The notes under the pieces were generated by a model that had not been told where the DNA came from, did not search any database, and saw only the letters and a list, made by a program, of their open reading frames with translations. A stretch of 64,000 nucleotides of DNA, taken from NCBI GenBank assembly GCA_025499705.1, contig JAFMVE010000025.1, positions 20,324-84,323 on the forward strand, read 5' to 3'. Numbering within the stretch: the stretch's first letter is position 1; each line of letters begins with the position of its first letter. The position numbers were made by a program, and so were the translations under genes. Shown here in pieces: positions 45,708 through 53,878 of the stretch. Source of the DNA: Carboxylicivirga caseinilyticus (GTDB lineage: Bacteria > Bacteroidota > Bacteroidia > Bacteroidales > Marinilabiliaceae).

Positions 45708-46856
45708 ATGAAAGTAATTTTTCCAATGGAGGTTATTAATCATTCAGTCGAGATGCATTTTAACTGGCACAACAGGCCTTTTAAAATGATCTATACCTCA
45801 ATTGTAATCCTTTTATTTTCAATAATTATCGCCTTACCATTGATAAAGATTGATATAACAACTCAAAGTCGCGGAGTTATTAGAACCCCATACGAATGTA
45901 GCCAAATTCAAAGTGCTATAGCGGGACAGATAGAGTTCATTAACTTAGAAGAAGGACTAAATGTTCATTCAGGCGATACTCTACTATTGCTAGTGACTGA
46001 CGAGATAAATGAACGAATAGAACTATTAAAAAAGCAGTTAAATGAAAACAAAGTTTTTGCTCTGGATTTGCAGCATTTAATAACCGAAAGAAAAACTGCT
46101 GAAAGTGCAAGATACAAGATTGAACATGCCCAATATTTAGCTAAGATCAATGAAATGCATATTAACATAGATATGCACAAAAAAGAGTTCGATATCTCGG
46201 ATCAACTATATAAAGACCAAGTAATTGCCAGATTGGATTATTTACAGAAGAAAAATAATTATGAAACAGCAGTTTCTCAACTTAATGTTTATAAAAATCA
46301 GATAAAAAATAAGTGGCAATCAGAGAAAACAAAAATTGAATTAGATAATATTCAACTTCTGTCTTCCATAAACAGACTTTATAAAGAATCTTCCCAGTAT
46401 GTAATTACAGCACCCACAACAGGCAACATAACTCAGGTAGCCGGCATACAAAAAGGAAGTTTTATAACATCGGGACAAATGCTAGCTGTCATCTCTCCGA
46501 TAGATTCTTTAATAGCAGAATGCTATATAAATCCAGTTGATATTGGTTTTATTCATACCAATCAGAAAGTTCGCATTCAACTGGACGCATTTAATTACAA
46601 TCAATGGGGATTATTAGAAGGTATGGTTATTTCTGTTTCTAAAGATGTCGTTATAATTAACAACAATCCTGTTTTCAAAGTCAGATGCCAATTACCAGTC
46701 AATTATTTGCAATTGAAAACCGGTAAAAAAGGTTACTTGAAAAAGGGAATGTCACTCACCGGTCGTTTTGTAATCACCAACAGAACATTATTTCAACTTT
46801 TGTTTGACAAGGTAGATGACTGGTTTAATCCCTCATTAATAGATACGACCAATTAA
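45708..46856 (+). CDS. HlyD-family secretion adaptor
   Basis: 382 residues. One N-terminal TM helix (about 27-46), a lipoyl half (GVIRTPYECSQIQSAIAGQIEF region), a long coiled-coil hairpin (about 95-225), the second lipoyl half (TAPTTGNITQVAGIQKGSF) and a beta-barrel domain. With the C39-ABC transporter 44 bp downstream it forms the inner-membrane part of a type-I-like export system for small peptides. It is the first gene of the bacteriocin island; an outer-membrane channel gene is not in the window and may be shared. ATG 45726 is an alternative start. Confidence 0.9.
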   Translation: MKVIFPMEVINHSVEMHFNWHNRPFKMIYTSIVILLFSIIIALPLIKIDITTQSRGVIRTPYECSQIQSAIAGQIEFINLEEGLNVHSGDTLLLLVTDEINERIELLKKQLNENKVFALDLQHLITERKTAESARYKIEHAQYLAKINEMHINIDMHKKEFDISDQLYKDQVIARLDYLQKKNNYETAVSQLNVYKNQIKNKWQSEKTKIELDNIQLLSSINRLYKESSQYVITAPTTGNITQVAGIQKGSFITSGQMLAVISPIDSLIAECYINPVDIGFIHTNQKVRIQLDAFNYNQWGLLEGMVISVSKDVVIINNNPVFKVRCQLPVNYLQLKTGKKGYLKKGMSLTGRFVITNRTLFQLLFDKVDDWFNPSLIDTTN

Positions 46857-46900
46857 CCAGGATAAAAAGATTGTTTTATCAGTAAAAAGAAGTTTTTGAA

Positions 46901-49069
46901 ATGAAAGTAAAACAACGGGATATTACTGACTGCGGGGCAGCATGTCTTGCATCTATAGCAGGGCACTATAAATTAAAACTTCCTGTATCACGCATCAGGC
47001 AAATGGCAGGTACAGATACAAAAGGGACCAATGTTTTGGGCTTAATAGTTGCTGCCGAGAAAATGGGATTTACGGCTAAAGGAGTAAAAGGTAGTATTGA
47101 TGCCCTGCCTAAAATCCCGTTACCAGCGGTTGCTCATGTTATTATAAATAAAGCACTTCACCATTATATTGTGATTTATAAGGTAAAAGACAAAGTGATT
47201 GAGTATATGGATCCAGGTGATGGAAAGTATCACAAAGAATCCATATTAGAATTTGAAAATAAATGGTCAGGTGTTCTGGTCTTATTTGCCCCAAGTGATG
47301 ATTTTGTTTCGCGAAATGAAAAGGTTTCCAATTTAAGACGTTTCATTTTCCTGCTAAAGCCACATAAAAGTATGATTATTCAGGCCCTAACAGGAGCATT
47401 GATTTATACTCTTATAGGATTATCAACATCCATCTATATTCAGAAAATAACGGATTATGTTTTAGTTGATGGAAATACTAATCTTCTTAATCTGTTAAGC
47501 TTTGGAATGATTATACTGCTGATCTTTCAACTATTTATTGGAGCATCCAAAACTATTCTGATGTTACGTACTGGACAAAAAATAGATGCCCAACTGATTC
47601 TTGGGTATTACAAACATTTATTACGACTTCCTCAACGTTTTTTTGATACTATGCGGGTGGGTGAAATCATTTCACGAATTAACGATGCAGTTAAAATAAG
47701 AGCATTTATTAACGATACCAGTGTTGCCTTAGTGGTTAATATATTTATTGTACTTTTCTCGTTTTTTCTGATGTTTATTTACAGCTGGAAACTGGCAATG
47801 CTTATGGCCATTATTATTCCTCTATATACCTTAACCTATTTTATTGCGAATAAACTAAATAAAAAGCAGGAACGAAAAGTAATGGAAAATGCAGCTGAGC
47901 TTGAGAGTCAACTTGTAGAATCTCTTAATTCGATGAAAACAATCAAGCAATTTGGATTAGAAGATTTTACCAATTTCAAAACAGAAACCCGATTCATCAC
48001 TTTATTAAAGACAGTATATAAATCAGGTTTAAACTCTGTTTTTTCGGCAAATTCTTCAGAATTTTTAAGCCGTTTATTTACTATTATCTTATTATGGATA
48101 GGTTCATATTTTGTGATTGATCAATCCATAACTCCCGGAGAACTTTTATCATTTTATGCAATTATAGGATATTTTACCTCTCCAGCCGCCGGACTTATAG
48201 GTATGAATAAAACAGTTCAGAATGCTTTGATTGCTGCTAATCGATTATTCGAGATTATGGACCTGGAACGTGAATCTGAAGAAAATAGAATTGAACTGAG
48301 AAAGGAATTAATTGGTGATATAATATTCGATAAAGTCACATTTAGTTATGGCACTCGCACAGATGTTTTCGAAAATTTCTCACTAACTATACCACAAGGG
48401 CAAATAACAGCTATTATTGGAGATAGTGGATCGGGCAAAACCACTTTAACCGCGTTAATTCAAAAGCTATATCCTATAAATTCAGGTAATATTACAATAG
48501 GAAAGCACAATATTAATTATTATCATACTGAAAGCCTCAGAAAATTGATCGCTTCGGTGCCTCAAAAGCTCAGTTTATTTGCAGGTAATATCATTGAAAA
48601 TATAGCTGTCGGAGAATTCCACCCTGACATAGAAAAGATACTGGAAGTATGCAATCAACTGGGAATATTAAAATTTATTGAAGGTCTGCCCAATGGATTT
48701 AACACTTACCTGGGTGAAGATGGAGCCATATTAAGTGGTGGACAAAAACAAAGATTGGCAATAGCAAGAGCATTATATCGCGATCCGGAAATATTAATAC
48801 TTGACGAAGCGACCTCTTCGCTCGATTCAGAATCTGAAAATTATGTACAAATAACGATAGATGAGTTTACAAAACAGGGTAAAACTATCATCCTGATTGC
48901 CCATCGTTTAAGTACAGTTATGAATGCTGATAAAATTGTTGTACTTGAAAACGGGAAGGTAATTGAAGAAGGTACCCATTATCAACTATTTGATAAACAA
49001 GGAAAATACTTTAGCATGTGGTCAAAACAGATGCCTCATATAAAAAGTGAAATACCTACAAAAATCTAA
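46901..49069 (+). CDS. C39-peptidase-containing ABC exporter (PCAT, bacteriocin processing)
   Basis: 722 residues. The N-terminal C39 peptidase has the catalytic Cys11 in TDCGAAC, His88 in LHHYIVIY and Asp104 in YMDPGDG, matching known PCAT spacing. Six TM helices (about 155-460) and an ABC domain follow, with Walker A GDSGSGKTTL, signature LSGGQKQRL and Walker B ILILDEATSSLD. It cuts leader peptides after Gly-Gly and exports the core using ATP. The substrates should be the three GG-leader peptides directly downstream. Confidence 0.96.
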   Translation: MKVKQRDITDCGAACLASIAGHYKLKLPVSRIRQMAGTDTKGTNVLGLIVAAEKMGFTAKGVKGSIDALPKIPLPAVAHVIINKALHHYIVIYKVKDKVIEYMDPGDGKYHKESILEFENKWSGVLVLFAPSDDFVSRNEKVSNLRRFIFLLKPHKSMIIQALTGALIYTLIGLSTSIYIQKITDYVLVDGNTNLLNLLSFGMIILLIFQLFIGASKTILMLRTGQKIDAQLILGYYKHLLRLPQRFFDTMRVGEIISRINDAVKIRAFINDTSVALVVNIFIVLFSFFLMFIYSWKLAMLMAIIIPLYTLTYFIANKLNKKQERKVMENAAELESQLVESLNSMKTIKQFGLEDFTNFKTETRFITLLKTVYKSGLNSVFSANSSEFLSRLFTIILLWIGSYFVIDQSITPGELLSFYAIIGYFTSPAAGLIGMNKTVQNALIAANRLFEIMDLERESEENRIELRKELIGDIIFDKVTFSYGTRTDVFENFSLTIPQGQITAIIGDSGSGKTTLTALIQKLYPINSGNITIGKHNINYYHTESLRKLIASVPQKLSLFAGNIIENIAVGEFHPDIEKILEVCNQLGILKFIEGLPNGFNTYLGEDGAILSGGQKQRLAIARALYRDPEILILDEATSSLDSESENYVQITIDEFTKQGKTIILIAHRLSTVMNADKIVVLENGKVIEEGTHYQLFDKQGKYFSMWSKQMPHIKSEIPTKI

Positions 49070-49105
49070 AATATTAAAAGTATAAATAACCTATATATAG
49101 CCATT

Positions 49106-49315
49106 ATGTCAAAACTATCAAGAACTATTGAATCCATGGAACGTATCCATATGTTAATTAAACGTAGGGCAACCGGCACTCCCAATGAATTATCAGAACG
49201 AATGGAAATATCAAAGGCATCGCTTCATCGTATACTTGATGTTATGAAAGAGTTGGGTGCTCCAATTGAATATAGTGCTGTTGATCAAAGCTATATATAT
49301 ATACTACATATGTAA
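49106..49315 (+). CDS. Small HTH protein in bacteriocin island
   Basis: 69 residues comprising one winged-helix-like HTH: ERIHMLIKRRATG, then the NELSERMEISKASLHRIL recognition helix, then a beta wing (APIEYSAVDQSYIYIL), as in HTH_11/DeoR-type domains. No sensor domain is present. It begins 37 bp after the exporter and is followed by the peptides, so it probably regulates the island or tunes peptide expression. Confidence 0.75.
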   Translation: MSKLSRTIESMERIHMLIKRRATGTPNELSERMEISKASLHRILDVMKELGAPIEYSAVDQSYIYILHM

Positions 49316-49335
49316 CCTTTTATTGTGGTTTTTAT

Positions 49336-49446
49336 ATGAAAGAACTTCAGGAGCAGGAACAACAAAAAATAAATGGTGGATTTACAATCTTAAAAAAATT
49401 AGCCCATAATATAATAATCTCAAAAAATGAGACTGAGATATTTTAA
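49336..49446 (+). CDS. Short double-glycine-leader peptide, candidate bacteriocin or signal
   Basis: 36 residues, ATG at 49336, TAA at 49444-49446. The leader MKELQEQEQQKINGG is a typical GG leader (acidic/Gln-rich helix ending in Gly-Gly at 14-15). Cleavage would leave a 21-residue core starting FTILKK and ending NETEIF. The core is short and basic-then-acidic, more like a pheromone or a small antimicrobial than the two larger peptides. It lies 20 bp after the HTH gene. Confidence 0.65.
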   Translation: MKELQEQEQQKINGGFTILKKLAHNIIISKNETEIF

Positions 49447-49471
49447 TATTGTTTATGTAGCGTTACAAACA

Positions 49472-49528
49472 ATCCCGATGAATAAGCTTGCAACTTACAC
49501 TTCACCGGGATGCCGACCGTAGTCGGCA
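49472..49528 (+). promoter_or_regulatory. Structured leader before bacteriocin gene: two adjacent hairpins
   Basis: ATCCCG (49472-49477) pairs with CGGGAT (49506-49511), and TGCCGAC (49511-49517) pairs with GTCGGCA (49522-49528) around the tetraloop CGTA. The 7-bp hairpin is unusually GC-rich for this region. No T-run follows. It ends 37 bp before the next peptide gene and may control its translation or mRNA processing. Confidence 0.45.
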
Positions 49529-49565
49529 CAAAATTAAACATTTTATTAACTTAAAATTTTGTGTG

Positions 49566-49775
49566 ATGAAAAATTTAAATGAGTTAGGTGTTCAGGAATT
49601 GGATACAATGGAAATGCAGAAAACTGATGGAGGAATTATTCCTTTGCTAATCGCAGGTGCTATTGGATGGGGAAGTTTTGCCCTTAGAACAGCAGTTATT
49701 GGAGCAGCTGCGTATCTAATTGGAAATGATATACTAGACAGTTATGAAGAAGGATATGAAGCAGGAAATAATTAA
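49566..49775 (+). CDS. Class II-like bacteriocin precursor with GG leader (peptide A)
   Basis: 69 residues from the ATG at 49566; a frame from an upstream TTG covers the leader hairpins and is not credible. The leader MKNLNELGVQELDTMEMQK...DGG (residues 1-23) matches bacteriocin leaders of this phylum. The core of 46 residues begins IIPLLIAGAIGWG, is strongly hydrophobic with a second hydrophobic helix, and ends in an acidic, Gly-containing tail with a G-Y-E-A-G motif of GxxxG type. Such cores form membrane pores, often with a partner peptide (class IIb). Likely processed by the C39 exporter upstream. Confidence 0.85.
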   Translation: MKNLNELGVQELDTMEMQKTDGGIIPLLIAGAIGWGSFALRTAVIGAAAYLIGNDILDSYEEGYEAGNN

Positions 49776-49781
49776 TAAATT

Positions 49782-49955
49782 ATGATTGAAGAACTAAGTG
49801 ATAAGGAATTGAAAACAGTTAACGGAGGTATTGCACCGGTTGTTGCTGTTTTGACAGCTTTTGGAGTCATTGGAGCTATTGATAGAACTGCGTACTACAT
49901 AGGATATGTACATGGATGGATAGATAAACAAATTGATGAATTAACAAATGATTGA
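49782..49955 (+). CDS. Class II-like bacteriocin precursor with GG leader (peptide B)
   Basis: 57 residues, ATG at 49782 and TGA at 49953-49955, only 6 bp after peptide A. The leader is MIEELSDKELKTVNGG and the 41-residue core begins IAPVVAVLTAFGVIG. It contains GxxxG (GYVHG) and ends in charged residues (KQIDELTND). Tandem genes, similar size and matching hydrophobic cores suggest that A and B act together as a two-peptide bacteriocin; this is inference. Confidence 0.82.
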   Translation: MIEELSDKELKTVNGGIAPVVAVLTAFGVIGAIDRTAYYIGYVHGWIDKQIDELTND

Positions 49956-49961
49956 TAATAT

Positions 49962-50001
49962 GCTGCTCTTCATTTTGTAATCACCCATAATGAAGAGCAG
50001 C
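49962..50001 (+). promoter_or_regulatory. Perfect 13-bp stem-loop after peptide B
   Basis: GCTGCTCTTCATT (49962-49974) pairs perfectly with AATGAAGAGCAGC (49989-50001), 14-nt loop. The next bases are an A-run, not a T-run, so it does not look like an intrinsic terminator on the plus strand. It may stabilise the short peptide mRNA and reduce expression of the downstream immunity candidate. Confidence 0.55.
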
Positions 50002-50015
50002 TAAAAAAAAATAAA

Positions 50016-50234
50016 ATGGTCAAAAAATTATTCAAACTATTATTAATAATCTTTGCTGGTTTTGGGATAAGAATTTTCATTTTGAAAGTAATCTTATTTA
50101 TACCTAGCTTCATTGGCTTTGATGTAATTGTCTTTAATGATCTTATTTCAGATATACTATTAGTGGTCATTATATTGGTATTGTTTATTATATCTCTGAA
50201 GGAGGGATATTGGAAAAGAAATAGTATATTCTAA
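50016..50234 (+). CDS. Small membrane protein, candidate bacteriocin immunity protein
   Basis: 72 residues with two hydrophobic helices (about 5-32 and 44-62) and a basic C-terminus (KEGYWKRNSIF). No family is recognised. Position after the bacteriocin genes and before the CPBP protease, plus size and membrane topology, fit small class II immunity proteins. This rests on context only. Confidence 0.55.
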   Translation: MVKKLFKLLLIIFAGFGIRIFILKVILFIPSFIGFDVIVFNDLISDILLVVIILVLFIISLKEGYWKRNSIF

Positions 50235-50399
50235 CATTGATTAGTTCGTTTTTAGTCAGAAGACAGCATTTTATCTCGCATATAATTGAATAATATCTTT
50301 TCAATTAATATTATAAGATACAATATGTAATTATTACAAAAAAACTATTAATCATTCTATTTTACTCTTATTCAAACTTTAGAGATAAATTATTATTCG

Positions 50400-51224
50400 A
50401 TGAAAAAGGTACTAATATTTATTATCCCTTATTTGTTTACAGTAAGTCTTTTTCAATTCATAGGAGCACAATTATCTGGCATCTCTATATTGAATATGAA
50501 TCACATACGATCAAGCAATCAAATACTAACTATTAAATTTTTTGATCTGATTGGGACATTAATTATTGTATCTATTTTTGTTAAGTACTTTTTTAAGGAT
50601 TCATTTTTAGATTTAGGTTTTAAAAAAACAGGATTTAGTAAACAATTTGTAGCAGCAACTCTTCTTGTATGCACTGGTATATCTACTGTGTTTTTTATAC
50701 TATTAACTATAAATGAAATTAAAATTGCTTCGATCAATTTTAACTTTTGGGAACTAATAAAGTCTTGTCTGATATTTTTATGTGTTGCCTTTATTGAAGA
50801 ATTATTGTTTCGTGGGTATATACAAAAATATTTAATGCAATCAATGAATAAATATATTGCCCTGATTGTTGCATCAATATTTTTTTCAATTGCTCATTTC
50901 TTAAATCCTAACATTTCAATTATTGGTACAGTTGGTATTTTTACTTTAGGATTATTATTGGGGTTAAGTTACATCTATACTAAAAGTTTGTGGTTTCCAA
51001 TTGTTTTTCATTTTTGGTGGAACTTTATACAGGTGCATTTGGGTTTTAATGTTAGTGGAAAAGAGCTTTATTCACTAACTGAATTATCAAAACAAGCACC
51101 TAACATTCTGAATGGTGGAGCCTTTGGCTTTGAAGGATCTTTGCTTTCATTTCCTGCGCAAATGATAATATTGGCTGGCTTATACTTCTTCTTCAGGCAA
51201 AACACTATAACATTGAAAACTTAG
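50400..51224 (+). CDS. CPBP-family intramembrane glutamic protease (CAAX/Abi-like)
   Basis: 274 residues, about seven TM helices. The three CPBP motifs are present: Glu133-Glu134 with Arg138 (IEELLFRGY), FSIAHF, and HFWWNF. Family members are intramembrane proteases; in Gram-positive bacteriocin loci they often serve as immunity or processing proteins. It lies at the end of the island, about 165 bp after the small membrane protein and on the same strand, supporting an immunity or peptide-handling role. Confidence 0.88.
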   Translation: MKKVLIFIIPYLFTVSLFQFIGAQLSGISILNMNHIRSSNQILTIKFFDLIGTLIIVSIFVKYFFKDSFLDLGFKKTGFSKQFVAATLLVCTGISTVFFILLTINEIKIASINFNFWELIKSCLIFLCVAFIEELLFRGYIQKYLMQSMNKYIALIVASIFFSIAHFLNPNISIIGTVGIFTLGLLLGLSYIYTKSLWFPIVFHFWWNFIQVHLGFNVSGKELYSLTELSKQAPNILNGGAFGFEGSLLSFPAQMIILAGLYFFFRQNTITLKT

Positions 51225-51256
51225 ACTTCATAAAGACACTGAAAGTTTTAACTAAT

Positions 51257-52237
51257 CTACGAACTATGAATCCTACCTGAAAGCACATTAAATAAAGCCA
51301 TAAAACAGTACTTTACATCAGTCCAGTGAGGATGCTTTTCCTTTTCTTTAAAATAGATTCTTTCCGCTTCAATATTACCCTCACTATCAGGCATATTTAA
51401 TGCAACATATGGTGGTACACAACCCGGTTTATAAGTCACTCTAATAGTCCGTACATCCTCAGGTAATTCCATAAAACGTGCCTTGCTCAAAGGCCGAACA
51501 CCTACAATGGCTAATTCACCCTTAATAAGGTTATATAACTGAGGTAATTCATCAATCCAGTATTTTCGTACAAAACGACCTAATCTGGTTAATCGAAAAT
51601 CATTCTTTGGCTTTCCTTTTTCATTATAACCATTCATCCCAACCACATATTCCTGAAGATACTCGGAATACGGATACATTGTTCTTATCTTGAAAACCTT
51701 TAGTTCTTTACCATCTTTTCCGATACGCGTCATAGGTATAATTAACCTATCAGAACCTCCAGGTTCAGATTTGGGTAAATCAATCTTCATTACGCAGAGA
51801 TGCAACGAACCATTAATACTTCTAAAATCAATAATGGTAAATCCTGCATTTACAAGACGTCCCATTGTTTCAGCCTTTGATTTAGAATTCCCGGGCTTAA
51901 ATTCTATAAATTTCTTTGATGATTGATCAACGTTACAAAATAAAATACCACCATCCTTAAGTAAATAGTTTAGCTGGTATAAATAACTCTGACCATCTTC
52001 GAATGTTAAAGGATTGAAATCCACCAATACATTCAATCCTGATTCAGACAGAGTTGATTTTGGTTGATTTAATCTTCTTACAACTACTTTTTCCTGAGTT
52101 ATTGAGGCATTTTCAGTTATAAAAGAATAGACTTCTTCACCATGACTTTTAATTAAATCATGTAAACTACTCCAACCATATCGATTCTCGAGTCTTTTAG
52201 TTGAATTTTTAAATTTAGAAGCCCCACCTGATGCCAT
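51257..52237 (-). CDS. Sugar (polyprenyl glycosyl-phosphate) transferase lacking the usual membrane helix
   Basis: 326 residues. The C-terminal ~170 residues are the bacterial sugar-transferase domain: RIGKDGKELKVFKIRTM, FRLTRLGRFVRKYWIDELPQ, NLIKGELAIVGVRPL and a KPGCVPPY segment. In ordinary WcaJ/WbaP-type enzymes a hydrophobic re-entrant helix comes directly before this domain; here that position is occupied by polar sequence (LPKSEPGGSDRLIIPM). The N-terminal half (about 1-150) looks like a degenerate alpha/beta domain with methyltransferase-like strands. It may need a partner for membrane contact. It is the last gene of the EPS operon. Confidence 0.8.
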   Translation of the reverse strand: MASGGASKFKNSTKRLENRYGWSSLHDLIKSHGEEVYSFITENASITQEKVVVRRLNQPKSTLSESGLNVLVDFNPLTFEDGQSYLYQLNYLLKDGGILFCNVDQSSKKFIEFKPGNSKSKAETMGRLVNAGFTIIDFRSINGSLHLCVMKIDLPKSEPGGSDRLIIPMTRIGKDGKELKVFKIRTMYPYSEYLQEYVVGMNGYNEKGKPKNDFRLTRLGRFVRKYWIDELPQLYNLIKGELAIVGVRPLSKARFMELPEDVRTIRVTYKPGCVPPYVALNMPDSEGNIEAERIYFKEKEKHPHWTDVKYCFMALFNVLSGRIHSS

Positions 52238-52323
52238 CTCCTCAAATATTTATCCAATTATACTCAAATATAAAGGATTAAGTAATAATTAATTGATAAT
52301 ATTTTAGGAATGTTTGATGAAAC

Positions 52324-53784
52324 CTATAACTTCTTAACTTTTTTACCGGCAGCATTTACATCAACATTATCTTTGAATTCAATGATACCCGGCACCTTAT
52401 AGGCTGTTAATTTTGATGCACAATGCTCTTTAATATCATTAGTCGTTAAATATTTATATTCTTTATTCAACACTACAACAGCCTTAATTCCTTCCCCTAA
52501 AAATTCATCAGTAACTGCCTCAACAGTGCAATCAATAACACCAGACATGCCAACAATCACCTCTTCTATTTCTTTCGGACTGACTCTTCGTCCTCCAACT
52601 TTAATAATCTCCTTCTTACGTGCGGCATGATAAATAAAACCCTCTTCATCAACGGTAGCTAAATCACCTGTGTGTAACCATCCATTTCTAATTGCAGTAT
52701 TGGTCTCATCTTCATCCATATAATACCCAAGCATTACATTATCCCCTTTGGCAATGATTTCCCCAACAACACCGGGTTTCACCTCTACACCCTTATCATC
52801 TACAACTTTTAATTCAACAAAGGGAATACCTTTTCCCAAAGATCCTGATTTACTATCTAATAAATCAGGGGGAAGAAATGAAAGTCGTGCAGTAGCTTCT
52901 GTCTGTCCATACATTACATAAAACATGGTTTCAGGTTTTGAATCCCTGAACTCCTTAATAAACGTTGTATGTAATTTACCTCCAGCCTGAGTTACATATC
53001 TTAATTCCGGAAAAGAAGTATTTTTAAACGAATCAGATTTTCGTAAAAGAATTTGAAAATGACTTGGAACACCTGCAAAACCGGTACATTTATATTTATC
53101 CAGATCACTTAATACAGACCCTATAAAGATAAATGTATTATTCAGAACTATCTTACCTCCAACCTTAAGATGAGTATGTAATAAAGATAGGCCATAACAA
53201 TAATAAAATGGCAGAACAACCTCCATTATATCACTTTCCTTAAGTTGCAGATAGCTAATAATTGATTTTGTATTGGCAATTAAATTTTTGTGTGACAACA
53301 TCACACCTTTAGGCAAAGAAGTCGATCCTGAAGTAAAAATTATCTGAGCTAACTTATTCTCATCAATTGGCTCTTCTGCCCAATTCAGGTCAATTTCCAA
53401 TGAAGTTATTGAACTAATAAATTCTTCACCCCAAATTAAATTATCATCCAGTTTTAGTCTTTTACAAACCTGCTTTACCATAAAAACATGATCTGTCTCA
53501 CATATACTTTTTATGTAATGGTATTGATCAGCCTCTATAGCCGGATTTAATGGAACCACCACATTACCCGACTTCATTATAGCTAAATAACTTATAATAA
53601 AGAAAGAGCTATTCGGCGATAATAAGAGAATTTTTTTATCTGCTCCAACATTCTCTTTCAACCAGTTTGATAAAATAAGAACTGACTTAGTAAGGTCAGA
53701 AAAGCTAAGCTCTTCAGACCTTCCCAAAACAAATAATTCTCTATTATCAGTATGTTCCGAAAGTAAATAATCAACACAATTCAT
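52324..53784 (-). CDS. AMP-forming acyl-CoA synthetase/acyl-ACP ligase-like enzyme
   Basis: 486 residues of the adenylate-forming (ANL) superfamily. The phosphate loop is TSGSTSLPKG (151-160), the A5 region includes MYGQTEA, A7 is WLHTGDLA, A8 includes KVGGRRVSPKEIE, and the C-terminal catalytic Lys is in AAGKKVKKL. It activates a carboxylic acid as its adenylate and may load it onto CoA or onto the ACP encoded in the same cluster. The substrate is unknown. Similar enzymes occur in exosortase-linked EPS clusters. Confidence 0.88.
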   Translation of the reverse strand: MNCVDYLLSEHTDNRELFVLGRSEELSFSDLTKSVLILSNWLKENVGADKKILLLSPNSSFFIISYLAIMKSGNVVVPLNPAIEADQYHYIKSICETDHVFMVKQVCKRLKLDDNLIWGEEFISSITSLEIDLNWAEEPIDENKLAQIIFTSGSTSLPKGVMLSHKNLIANTKSIISYLQLKESDIMEVVLPFYYCYGLSLLHTHLKVGGKIVLNNTFIFIGSVLSDLDKYKCTGFAGVPSHFQILLRKSDSFKNTSFPELRYVTQAGGKLHTTFIKEFRDSKPETMFYVMYGQTEATARLSFLPPDLLDSKSGSLGKGIPFVELKVVDDKGVEVKPGVVGEIIAKGDNVMLGYYMDEDETNTAIRNGWLHTGDLATVDEEGFIYHAARKKEIIKVGGRRVSPKEIEEVIVGMSGVIDCTVEAVTDEFLGEGIKAVVVLNKEYKYLTTNDIKEHCASKLTAYKVPGIIEFKDNVDVNAAGKKVKKL

Positions 53785-53809
53785 TTTACCAAGTCAAAAG
53801 TTTAAAAAG

Positions 53810-53827
53810 CCCCGATAGCTATCGGGG
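53810..53827 (-). repeat. Perfect 18-bp palindrome, possible terminator
   Basis: CCCCGATAGCTATCGGGG is a perfect palindrome in the 94-bp gap between the NadE-like gene and the ligase. On the minus strand it is followed by CTTTTT, so it can fold as a 7-bp stem with an AGCT loop and terminate some transcripts. The sequence also looks like a repetitive palindrome; other copies would show this. Confidence 0.65.
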
Positions 53828-53878
53828 AAAGGCAAAAGATGATTAAATCAGCCTGATCAATTCCGGCCTATCAATTGA

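Noticed and set aside
49488..49565. TTG-initiated N-terminal extension of bacteriocin peptide A
   Set aside because: It runs through the leader hairpins and would put 26 extra residues before a perfect GG leader; the ATG at 49566 is far better.
49336..50001. CRISPR-like or phage origin for the short ORFs and hairpins
   Set aside because: There are no spaced identical repeats, and the ORFs have clear GG leaders next to a C39 exporter.
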